Shown one piece after another: positions 23,601 through 30,236 of a DNA stretch of 30,236 bases. The notes beneath the pieces are model-generated. The model saw only the letters and a program-made list of their open reading frames with translations, made no database searches and had not been told where the DNA came from. A program made the translations under genes and the position numbers. Each line of letters begins with the position of its first letter. Position 1 is the first letter of the stretch. Location of the stretch: positions 1 through 30,236 of IMG/VR virus record IMGVR_UViG_3300010354_000382, one strand, 5' to 3'. This DNA is from a virus.

Positions 23601-24661
23601 GCCTGTACTGCATCCTGTTGTTCTTGTGCTCTCTCTTCCGCAGTCATAGCCAATCTAGCAGCAGATGCATCTTCAAAAGAACTACCTATAACTGTTGGTA
23701 AACCTATTTTAAAATAATTAAATCTGTCTGAAGCAGTTTCTTTTTTGGGTAAAAATTCAACAACTCCTGTTGCAGATACTTGTATTCCCGAATCTAATTT
23801 ACTTCTTAAATCTTTTTGTATAATATTTAAAATGTTTGTTTCTTTTGGTAAAGGTCTATCTGTTGGATCTTTTAAAATTTTATCCTCTTCTGGTTCTGTT
23901 TGAAATAGTGTCTGTTCGCCCGATAATCCTATTGCAAGAGTTGACGGAGCAACAACTTGAACCTCTGCTGTTATTGACGTGTTTTGATTAAAATTCCAAT
24001 TAAATCCATATATTATACCAGTAAACTCTAGTTTGTTTACTCTTGTGTCAAATGCTGAAATAGACCAACCAAAACCAATATTTACTTCATTTCCAGGTGT
24101 AAAAAATATTCTTTGTATTGCTTCCAACTCAAATCCACTTGGTAACATCTTTGGAAAAAATGTAAAATTAAATTTTCCTTTTAATAACGCACCTCGTTGT
24201 CCTTCATTTGAAATTTCTATTGCAGTTAATAGTGGATATTTTGGAACATTTCTTGCAGACTCATAATAGTCTCCTTGCGTTTCGTACAAGGTAAGATTTC
24301 CATTTTTATCAGAATTTGTTGTTGGTTCATAGGTTAAATTTCCGTCTTTATCTAGAAATTCTCTACCAGTAATAACACTATCTTTTGTTCTGTCAGTATC
24401 AAATCCAAGAACTATCAACTTGGGTTTTGCAGTACCGTCTGTTGTAGTTTCAAAATACTTTGCAGTAACAGTTGCCCAAGGCATTTTTCTATATGGCCAA
24501 TCTATTGTATTTGATAATCCTTGATGTATAGGACTATTTATTCCAGTTTTTGTTCTTGCTCCATAGTATTGAGCACGGGCATACATTTCTCCACGAACAG
24601 TTGGGTTTACATCAAGATAATAGGGGTTAATATATGTGTCCAAATTATCAAAATAAGGCAT
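20654..24661 (-). CDS. Baseplate hub-like structural protein
   Basis: A 1335-residue protein. N-terminal region: PYLLTAIEISNEG-like strands with LKGKFNFTFFPKMLPSGF and FTPGNEVNIGFGWS, then FTGIIYGFNWNFNQNT, a pattern of tail-tube/hub beta-barrels in which GNEVNIGFGW is typical. A Gly-rich linker (GGDTGGGVGGDTGGG) lies near plus-strand 22175-22215, flanked by charged coiled stretches. The C-terminus has VDFTVTIDGINGFKFGDVLKTT and WDIVFTVTKILHKVT followed by WETTLNT, matching the closing domain of phage hub proteins (gp27/gpD-like). No lysozyme or peptidase motif was found. ATG 24661 has GGAGGTAAT directly before it, the SD lying in the last codons and stop of the LysM gene; this is preferred to an upstream start at 24706. 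Role inferred, not proven. Confidence 0.7.
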   Translation of the reverse strand: MPYFDNLDTYINPYYLDVNPTVRGEMYARAQYYGARTKTGINSPIHQGLSNTIDWPYRKMPWATVTAKYFETTTDGTAKPKLIVLGFDTDRTKDSVITGREFLDKDGNLTYEPTTNSDKNGNLTLYETQGDYYESARNVPKYPLLTAIEISNEGQRGALLKGKFNFTFFPKMLPSGFELEAIQRIFFTPGNEVNIGFGWSISAFDTRVNKLEFTGIIYGFNWNFNQNTSITAEVQVVAPSTLAIGLSGEQTLFQTEPEEDKILKDPTDRPLPKETNILNIIQKDLRSKLDSGIQVSATGVVEFLPKKETASDRFNYFKIGLPTVIGSSFEDASAARLAMTAEERAQEQQDAVQAIVDAGTTTDEEGTSAAVFSGNTGASLEQSDISPNDEAGTGATTTPWNNQESAIKRPTASEQLFYFLREFESNQYQLKDAEGKTPAWLQGWINTYSKKSMGRYVWKPDYKDNGFKDGAWISNASLHGSYANMGSFTDGSDTFTFQISDLTVKDLNEFISKLAEKKSQEEQVLFIKRKMAQLASIELEELKIAALYHKIGNSDGRLGKKNTRLMQCFYLDKKTNEVGIDKYFWPDNLEFHISDATEGSPDRVIKLGQDLVDNGPIGVIKKSGKTGQDLLNDLQSPKNALDQRLNTLINYAIRFASNGKPVPKKGSKLGDGKGDDTGKTPKQAISDEEKQKLDKEISELKEFQSASSSADVFMPTDNQKKKDWIAKYPNEKFVGGIDVKTITDNWLVGVDYTGVPANLIAAKKSQTATAFVQKLIDAKEEQKKTGKDTAKDLLKIKSPAYQESLNNANAQNGGDTGGGVGGDTGGGSDGTGTDPGMTQQYQSHVIGQTYWYVTLKDLVEFANQELIKNFEEDNENLKFQKFRIQCENNEAEYQPDIKSAYPQNVYFPDISMGGYETFNPFYDNEYSDFLRTFHINDPDLKSLPIEQLGVNVKKNNDDLVRVEDDVINIGNILIGINLIIKVYRSFIIDNATNISYKNITNFFDQIIKEVNAASGDTYQLVSHIFTEPETLKPNQIIPEQIGESSKNKLAVLSIEDTHIARKHSQTVKADNTLYGDKFADDSAVIKLNDDIYSVTPFVFEATIFKPLIKNVSLSSKPPKELAFSAYIAARGRGANATSGDFRTNQLSGKAKPSSVDASLTQPIERNQAEYDKANEQNNKDKKTEEGEVGNVGFTQEWCDNYRTLLTKYKRLATKAPYSSNRSIGVGAQWLNRAIYPVDFTVTIDGINGFKFGDVLKTTMTPRHYNIDWDIVFTVTKILHKVTPSTWETTLNTAARLSLDSPLTGMSDRSDPIGIQKGTPGPRGEIYGPNPEENKR

Positions 24662-24662
24662 A

Positions 24663-25004
24663 TTACCTCCGGGAGTTGTAATCAAATAACAAGGAAGATA
24701 TACCATCGACTGTTTCGTATGGTATTATTATGGGTATTCCAACTTGAATGCTAAGACTCCCTTTTCCCAAATTGTTTGCCCTAGCAATAACAAACCAAAG
24801 TCTTTCATCACCATAAAATTCTTTTGCCAACAAATCTAATCTATCGCCATCTTGTGCAATTATTACAGTTCCTGTTCCAGAACCCCCACTAATAAAATTT
24901 GGATATAACGTTGTTGATCTTCTTCTAACTGTTTTAACCGTACCATCAGCTTCTATTTTTTTAGCATCGGTTATTATGTAACTATTATCTTTATATCTAT
25001 TCAT
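24663..25004 (-). CDS. LysM-domain baseplate protein (T4 gp53-like)
   Basis: A 113-residue protein. The C-terminal 60 residues form a LysM domain: VIIAQDGDRLDLLAKEFYGD (about 45-64), ERLWFVIARANN, then IQVGIPIIIPY. LysM modules bind glycan chains in peptidoglycan; in phage baseplates such as T4 gp53 they connect wedges and hub. The length fits the small P2 gpX/T4 gp53-like group. The neighbours are both large tail proteins, supporting a baseplate role. The start is ATG 25004 with a weak GGAAA SD; a copy of the recurrent motif ends 26 bp upstream. The final codons TCC CGG AGG TAA serve as SD for the next gene. Confidence 0.85.
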   Translation of the reverse strand: MNRYKDNSYIITDAKKIEADGTVKTVRRRSTTLYPNFISGGSGTGTVIIAQDGDRLDLLAKEFYGDERLWFVIARANNLGKGSLSIQVGIPIIIPYETVDGISSLLFDYNSRR

Positions 25005-25029
25005 TTTTTAATTTCCATTATATTCATAT

Positions 25030-25040
25030 CATATAAATAT
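25030..25040 (-). promoter_or_regulatory. Recurrent intergenic motif ATATTTATATG (copy d)
   Basis: The coding strand reads TTATCACATATATTTATATGATATG, in the 49-bp spacer after the giant tail gene and 26 bp before the LysM gene start. Confidence 0.5.
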
Positions 25041-25053
25041 ATGTGATAATTTA

Positions 25054-28000
25054 TTATACCTCAATACCATCAAGTTCTCCGGGTAATAATGAACCACGAT
25101 GTTTAGGGTTAATTGTAAACGTACCAAATCCACCATTTTTAATATATTTTCTTCTTGTTTTAACAGTCTTTCCTTGAGAGTTTGAATCAACAGGAGACCA
25201 TCCTGTTAAATTATCATCTATCGCATATCCAGCAACTCTATACGCCTTGGTATTCCATTTTGTTCTCCAAGATTGAGCAACAACACTTGTATATGGATCT
25301 TCCACTGGAAACCACCAGGTTCCGTTTACTTTTTCTGATACCGCTTCTAATTCAGGAGTCATTGGTCCGTCATATGATTTTGTGAAATATCCTGGACCAA
25401 CTAACCAAAATTGTGATCTATCTCCTATATCTTTTCTATGACCTTGTGTTAAAGGAGAACATTTTGTATTGCCCAAACATTCGGTTGATATTTTAATACA
25501 ATCCTTTGCATCACCTTCTGCATTATCTATTCTAATCTCTATTCGTATATTTTTTGGATCAGATGCACTATCTACTCCTTGCATTTTTTGCTCATACCCT
25601 TTACCCATAACATTTATTCTTTTTGGATCTATTCCATATTCTTTTTCTAAAATAAGTTTAATCGTTTCAGCTCTAGCAAGACTTAATCTTTTATTGTAAG
25701 CCGCATCTCTACTTTTTTCATCACCTGTCATATAGTTTTTATTTTTTTTATCTTTTATATCCAAATTTGGATTTGATCTATTAGCATGACCAATTAGTGT
25801 TATTCTTGCACAATCACAAGTTTCATTTAACCATTTTGCCAATTCTTTTATTGAATTTTCAGATTCAGGTGTTACATATCTATCTTCATCAACATAAAAG
25901 TTTATAGGACACAAACATTGTGTTGGTGGTGTTTTCTTTTCTTGTACAACTTCTTTTGGTTTAGTTTCTGGCTTTTTTTCCACCGGTTTTTTAGGTGGTT
26001 CATTTCTATCTATAATTGCACATAAACCACTATTCATTATATGAGAAACGGGTAAATCATCAAATGTTCTGAAATAATTTACTCTATCATCATGCATTGG
26101 AGCCAATCCTGTTTCAAGTGAACCATCTCCACTTTCATCATCAAAGAGAGAATAAAATACACAGTCCCATTCTGGACGATACATATTAAATGTTACAAAT
26201 GTACATTGAACATTTATTGTTTTTGGTAACTCCAATACACCGGGCATTGATAATGCTTTATCAAAAACATCACCAAAATTTTGGTCTTCTTTTAATTTTG
26301 CAGTCTCCCACGTTGTTTGTGTATTATCGAATGTATATGTTAATGTAGATAGAAAACCTGGAAACTTCCTATAAAGATTTCCCAAATTTAATCTAATAAC
26401 AGGAGCACGCATAAATCCGTTTGTTGTGTATTCGGGTGCAGTCCATGACGCTAACATATTTAATTTACGCCATGTTGCTTTCATTTCATCGCGTGAACCG
26501 ATATGAACTGTAAATCCAAAGTTTATATCTCTTTCATATCCATCATAAGAATAAACTGGATCAGCACGACCAATATATTTTATAGGAGACCACGATGGTT
26601 TGTGATTATCTACAATAGTATCTATGTATGCCCTAAACACAAGTGCTTCTGTTGGATTAAATTCGGAACCCTTCAATCTAGCACCCGTAAAATAAAATTG
26701 TATTAAATCCTCTGCTCCACCAATAGAATCCGCTGTACTTTGTGCAGAATTTTTTACTTTTTCATAAACAAATGCAGAACTCAAATCTGTGGTAGAACGC
26801 TTCCAATCTATTATATTTATTCTATCACCTCTAAACGTTGGAATATCAAATGTTTTTGTAGTTTGAGTATTCGTAGTACCTGAGCCAGGTTCTACTTCAC
26901 CAGTTATAGGATTTATTACATCGCCTTGGTATCTTTCTTGTTCTTCTTTGGTAACTTTTAGTCTCTTTGGTTTTTGAGTTGGGTACGCTGCATATTTGTA
27001 ATTAGCCAAAACATTTTCAGTTGTTTTAACAGTTGGATCACTATTTTTCTCGTTTGGTAGTAAAGATGAATACTGTACTGTACTAACATATGGTCTACTT
27101 CTATCATTTCCTGGATCCCCAGCAGAACCAATACCAAATCTATATTCCAAATTGTTTTGTTTGAAGTTAATTACTTTTGGACTTGAAATAAATGTTTGTG
27201 TAGTTTTTTTACCAGCAAAACTAGATCTAAAATCTCTAAATTTTACAGAGTCTCCTATATTACTAAATCCACCATCTCTTTTTGTAGTTAAGTCTTCATA
27301 TCCTGCTGTTTCATACGATTTTCTTGGATCAGTATCTTTATCCAGTTGATTTCTATTTAACATCTCATTAGATTGTATTCCGCCTCTCAATGTTGATAAC
27401 GATTCACCTGATATGTTTCTTAACCTTTCGGATGGATTGGGGTGTTTCCATTGGGAAAATCCTGCTCTAAATAATCTCCTTGCAGTTATTTTTTGCATTC
27501 CATATGGAGTATCTGGATCAATTGTTGGATTATTTCTATCTTCGGTTGCATCATCTCCGGTTATTGGTAAGTCTTTAATATATTGTCTTAAAGCTAATAA
27601 TATACCACTAAATTCTATACCACCAGAGCCATCGTCTGGTTCAATTGTAGCATTTTGTACGAACTCTGAATATTTTTTATACGTACCTGCTGCAGAATCT
27701 TCTTCGGTTGAACCCCAAAATACTTCTCTATCCTTTCCATCTCTTATGTCTTGTGCTTTTGGAAAATAACCAGTAGAATTTATGCCCTTGTATGGATGTG
27801 TTGATCTGTTTATAGTTGTTCCAAACAATCCTAAAAATGATCCAGGACCACCAAAAAATGTTGACAATCTTTTTATTTCAGTTGATGTGTCTGGTGTAGG
27901 CATATCTTTTGTTAATAAAATAGGTCTATACGAATCTGGCAATAATTCTTTTGTAAGAGAGACCAATCTATTATAGTCACTTGTTCTGTTTAATGATCCG

Positions 28001-30236
28001 GGTGAAGTAAAATCTTCAAATTTTCTATTATCTGTATTTTCTTGACGAGTTACGGCAATATCTTCGTATGCTCCTTCGCCATACATCAATACACCATGTC
28101 TAGCGAGTCTTAATCCTAATATACCAGCTCTACCCGCAACATTTAATGGAACTGACAATGGGTTGTATATGTTTGTCCAATTAACACCTAATACTCCACC
28201 AGGTAAACCCAATGCACCTGCAATACCTAATAATCCCGTTCCTGTATCTACCATTGGATTCATAAATTGTAATCCAATTTGTTTTGCATTCCAAAGCAAA
28301 CCTTTTGGTGACAATAAGAATTTTGTAATACGTTTAGTATCAAGTAATGCCCTAATAGTATTTTTTATTATACCACCTCTAACTATACCGTCATCAAATG
28401 ATTGGGCTTTATCAATAAAAGATATTGCCTGATTTATGCTATTTTTTACACTACTTAAATCAAATGTTCCTGAACCAGGAAGGGAAACGGTATTTGGTAA
28501 ATTAACAGCAGACCTTAAAGCAGCAAAAACATCTCTATCTTCTCCGTTCAAAGATGTATCAACAAATGGTTGTGGGTATGTTGTAGATGTATTGAATGAA
28601 TCTTTTACTAAATTATACTTTGAATATTGATAGTCTATATGTGATTTATACAATACACCATTGTAATATGGTAAACCATTAAATGATCTATTTAAAGCAA
28701 CAACTTCTGCAGCGGTTAAAACTGGTGTTCCAGTTGTTGTAAATGTTTGAAACGCAGCGTTTACATCACCGGAATTTGCCCATATTGCCATTTGACCATC
28801 TACAAAAGTTGGCTGTGTATCAACTCCACCACCTAATGTGTATCTATTAACATCCATAAATGGAAGAACTCTGGCAGGATTTATCACAAATGTTGAACCG
28901 TTTGTTTGATCAACTAATTGTCCTACGGTTTTACCACGTCTTCTGTATCCTGTTATATTAAATCCATATTTCTGAACATTAACAACCGGCGATTGATTGT
29001 CAAGTGTTGCTTTAAATCCAGATATACTCTTTCCACCAAAACTTAAAGGAGCAAACTGTTCTAAATTATTTGTTTGTAACGGTTGTAATATTTGTCTAAA
29101 CAAAGATAATGCAAATCTTTGTGCCTTCTGTGGAACAGATGCAAGATTTAATATACTTGCATTGAATTGTGGTGTTATTATTGGATATGCAGTACCATCC
29201 AATTGAGACATATTCACCATAAAACCAAATCTGTTTGTTTGGGTGAATCCAAAAAATCTAGTTGTTCTCATACCATAAGGATCTGTACCATCCCAATCAA
29301 AATCAGATGTTCCCACTCCTTGAGCACCACCAATCAAAGATACGCCACCAGCATTTATAGGTTGTCCTTGATTAGTATTTGTATATGAAGTTGGTTCCAG
29401 TGGTCTTGCCTGAATGTGAAAACCTCTGAATGTAAATCTGTTGTTTGGATCGAAATAATTAACAGCAGGAGCAACTTGTGAAGTAGTTGCACTAAACTGT
29501 GATCCACCGCCATCCCAATCAAGATCAGAAGTACCGGCACCCAATGCTCCACCCAAAAGGAATGTACCAGGTCCTGTTATAGGTTGATTCTGATTATTAT
29601 TCGTATATGAAGTTGGTTCCAGTGGTCTTGCCTGAATGTGGAAACCTCTAAATGTAAATCTACCGTTTGCATCAAAGTAATTTACAGCAGGAGCAACTTG
29701 TGAAGTAGTTGCACTAAACTGTGCTCCAGCACCATCCCAATCTAGATCAGAACTACCTGCACCTAATGCTCCACCCAAAAGAAATACACCACCAGAAGTT
29801 ATAGGTTGTCCTTGGTTTGTATTGGTATAAGAAGTTGGCTCAAGCGGTTGTGCTTGAATGTGAAATCCTCTAAAAGTTGCTCTGTTATTTAAATCAAAGT
29901 AATTTACAGCAGGAGCAACTTGTGTTGTATTCGCACTAAATTGTTGTCCATCGCCATCCCAATCAAGATCAGAAGTACCAGCACCTATACCTCCTCCCAA
30001 AAGAAATACACCACCAGCAGTTATAGGTTGTCCTTGATTTGTATTCGTGTAAGACGTTGGTTCAAGTGGTTGTGCCTGAATGTGGAAACCTCTAAATGTA
30101 AATCTATTTGTAAAATCAAAATAGTTTACTGCAGGTGCAACTTGTGATGGTGACGGATTAAACTGTTGACCTCCACCATCCCAATCAAGATCAGAAGTAC
30201 CGGCACCCAATGCTCCACCCAAAAGAAATACACCAC
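25054..30236 (-). CDS. Giant tail/baseplate protein with tandem repeats and OmpA-like domain, 5' end outside window
   Basis: The frame is open to the window's right edge, so the true start is outside; the visible part is over 1720 residues. Domains from N to C: at least four 74-residue repeats (29289-30236) with GAGTSDLDWDG, QVAPAVNYFD and FRGFHIQA..LEPTSYTN; a long beta-rich middle; a Gly/Leu-rich hydrophobic stretch (about 28060-28260); a baseplate-type module (plus 26250-26720: YIGRADPVYSYDGYERDINF, DEMKATWRKLN, FPGFLSTLTYTFDN); a Pro/Lys linker (KPVEKKPETKPKEVVQEKK); an OmpA-like peptidoglycan-binding domain (about 25520-25925: LIGHANRSNP, NKRLSLARAET, VMGKGYEQ); and a 130-residue C-terminal domain. 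Followed by the LysM and hub-like genes. It probably forms part of the baseplate and touches the cell wall. Confidence 0.75.
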   Translation of the reverse strand, partial: GVFLLGGALGAGTSDLDWDGGGQQFNPSPSQVAPAVNYFDFTNRFTFRGFHIQAQPLEPTSYTNTNQGQPITAGGVFLLGGGIGAGTSDLDWDGDGQQFSANTTQVAPAVNYFDLNNRATFRGFHIQAQPLEPTSYTNTNQGQPITSGGVFLLGGALGAGSSDLDWDGAGAQFSATTSQVAPAVNYFDANGRFTFRGFHIQARPLEPTSYTNNNQNQPITGPGTFLLGGALGAGTSDLDWDGGGSQFSATTSQVAPAVNYFDPNNRFTFRGFHIQARPLEPTSYTNTNQGQPINAGGVSLIGGAQGVGTSDFDWDGTDPYGMRTTRFFGFTQTNRFGFMVNMSQLDGTAYPIITPQFNASILNLASVPQKAQRFALSLFRQILQPLQTNNLEQFAPLSFGGKSISGFKATLDNQSPVVNVQKYGFNITGYRRRGKTVGQLVDQTNGSTFVINPARVLPFMDVNRYTLGGGVDTQPTFVDGQMAIWANSGDVNAAFQTFTTTGTPVLTAAEVVALNRSFNGLPYYNGVLYKSHIDYQYSKYNLVKDSFNTSTTYPQPFVDTSLNGEDRDVFAALRSAVNLPNTVSLPGSGTFDLSSVKNSINQAISFIDKAQSFDDGIVRGGIIKNTIRALLDTKRITKFLLSPKGLLWNAKQIGLQFMNPMVDTGTGLLGIAGALGLPGGVLGVNWTNIYNPLSVPLNVAGRAGILGLRLARHGVLMYGEGAYEDIAVTRQENTDNRKFEDFTSPGSLNRTSDYNRLVSLTKELLPDSYRPILLTKDMPTPDTSTEIKRLSTFFGGPGSFLGLFGTTINRSTHPYKGINSTGYFPKAQDIRDGKDREVFWGSTEEDSAAGTYKKYSEFVQNATIEPDDGSGGIEFSGILLALRQYIKDLPITGDDATEDRNNPTIDPDTPYGMQKITARRLFRAGFSQWKHPNPSERLRNISGESLSTLRGGIQSNEMLNRNQLDKDTDPRKSYETAGYEDLTTKRDGGFSNIGDSVKFRDFRSSFAGKKTTQTFISSPKVINFKQNNLEYRFGIGSAGDPGNDRSRPYVSTVQYSSLLPNEKNSDPTVKTTENVLANYKYAAYPTQKPKRLKVTKEEQERYQGDVINPITGEVEPGSGTTNTQTTKTFDIPTFRGDRINIIDWKRSTTDLSSAFVYEKVKNSAQSTADSIGGAEDLIQFYFTGARLKGSEFNPTEALVFRAYIDTIVDNHKPSWSPIKYIGRADPVYSYDGYERDINFGFTVHIGSRDEMKATWRKLNMLASWTAPEYTTNGFMRAPVIRLNLGNLYRKFPGFLSTLTYTFDNTQTTWETAKLKEDQNFGDVFDKALSMPGVLELPKTINVQCTFVTFNMYRPEWDCVFYSLFDDESGDGSLETGLAPMHDDRVNYFRTFDDLPVSHIMNSGLCAIIDRNEPPKKPVEKKPETKPKEVVQEKKTPPTQCLCPINFYVDEDRYVTPESENSIKELAKWLNETCDCARITLIGHANRSNPNLDIKDKKNKNYMTGDEKSRDAAYNKRLSLARAETIKLILEKEYGIDPKRINVMGKGYEQKMQGVDSASDPKNIRIEIRIDNAEGDAKDCIKISTECLGNTKCSPLTQGHRKDIGDRSQFWLVGPGYFTKSYDGPMTPELEAVSEKVNGTWWFPVEDPYTSVVAQSWRTKWNTKAYRVAGYAIDDNLTGWSPVDSNSQGKTVKTRRKYIKNGGFGTFTINPKHRGSLLPGELDGIEV
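29289..30236 (-). repeat. Tandem 222-bp (74-residue) coding repeats
   Basis: The marker string catcccaatc recurs at 29289, 29511, 29733, 29955 and 30177, exactly 222 bp apart each time. Some units are nearly identical in DNA (for example the stretch around 29383-29418 and 29601-29640), which suggests recent duplication or gene conversion. Left of 29289 a decayed unit is traceable (FFGFTQTNRFGFMV against NYFDFTNRFTFRGFHI). The array continues past the right edge, so the copy number is unknown. Confidence 0.95.

Noticed and set aside
27413-27769. 118-codon plus-strand open frame
   Set aside because: Lies entirely inside the giant tail gene, antisense, without SD or recognisable protein; a shadow frame. 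The same applies to plus-strand frames at 23305-23649, 8561-8929, 10230-10550 and similar.
29289-30236. CRISPR-like array
   Set aside because: The 222-bp period is a multiple of three, the units are fully coding in one frame and there are no unique spacers.

Overview
This window looks like part of the genome of a large tailed bacteriophage with a contractile-tail (myovirus, T4-superfamily) character. It is AT-rich (about one third G+C by eye, not counted). Every gene I accept lies on the minus strand, so transcription runs from high to low coordinates. Genes are packed with 1-120 bp gaps or short overlaps, and most starts have a Shine-Dalgarno (SD) sequence. I see no tRNA, integrase, transposon or CRISPR array, and no gene-free stretch over 300 bases; the longest gaps are about 116 bp (10609-10724) and 97 bp (16293-16389).

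Layout in transcription order. (1) 30236-19976, tail/baseplate block: a giant protein whose 5' end lies outside the window, with tandem 74-residue repeats and an OmpA-like peptidoglycan-binding domain; a LysM protein; a 1335-residue baseplate-hub-like protein; and a 218-residue protein. (2) 19972-8755, replication and nucleotide block: a polymerase-A-type DNA polymerase without a recognisable proofreading domain, four small unknown or accessory genes including a ParB-like protein, a gp32-like single-stranded DNA-binding protein, a RecA/UvsX recombinase, a FEN/RNase H-type 5' nuclease, a DnaB/gp41-type helicase, two conserved unknowns (one resembling aminoacyl-tRNA-protein transferases), and a monomeric-type B12-dependent ribonucleotide reductase. 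(3) 8715-6503, small accessory genes: a nucleotidyltransferase, a histone-H1(Hc1)-like protein, a small heat-shock protein, a two-helix membrane protein and a helical protein. (4) 6483-3685: a 932-residue virion protein. (5) 3615-1: a PLP-fold enzyme, dUTPase, a DUF3293-like protein, two small phage proteins, and a DNA methyltransferase running off the left edge.

The replication genes form a nearly complete fork set (polymerase, SSB, recombinase, 5' nuclease, helicase); clamp, clamp loader, primase and proofreading exonuclease would have to lie elsewhere. RNR and dUTPase supply deoxynucleotides. The lone polymerase domain recalls Rhodothermus phage RM378, where polymerase and exonuclease are separate proteins; this comparison is from memory. 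The Hc1-like gene and promoters that fit both sigma-70 and Bacteroidota consensus hint at a Bacteroidota-related host, but the strong SD sequences argue for caution.

Regulation visible in the sequence: two near-identical promoters (3648-3676 and 16358-16386), a recurring AT-rich intergenic motif (ATATTTATATG on the coding strand) that may be a phage-specific promoter, and two strong intrinsic terminators (7161-7190 and 10655-10689).
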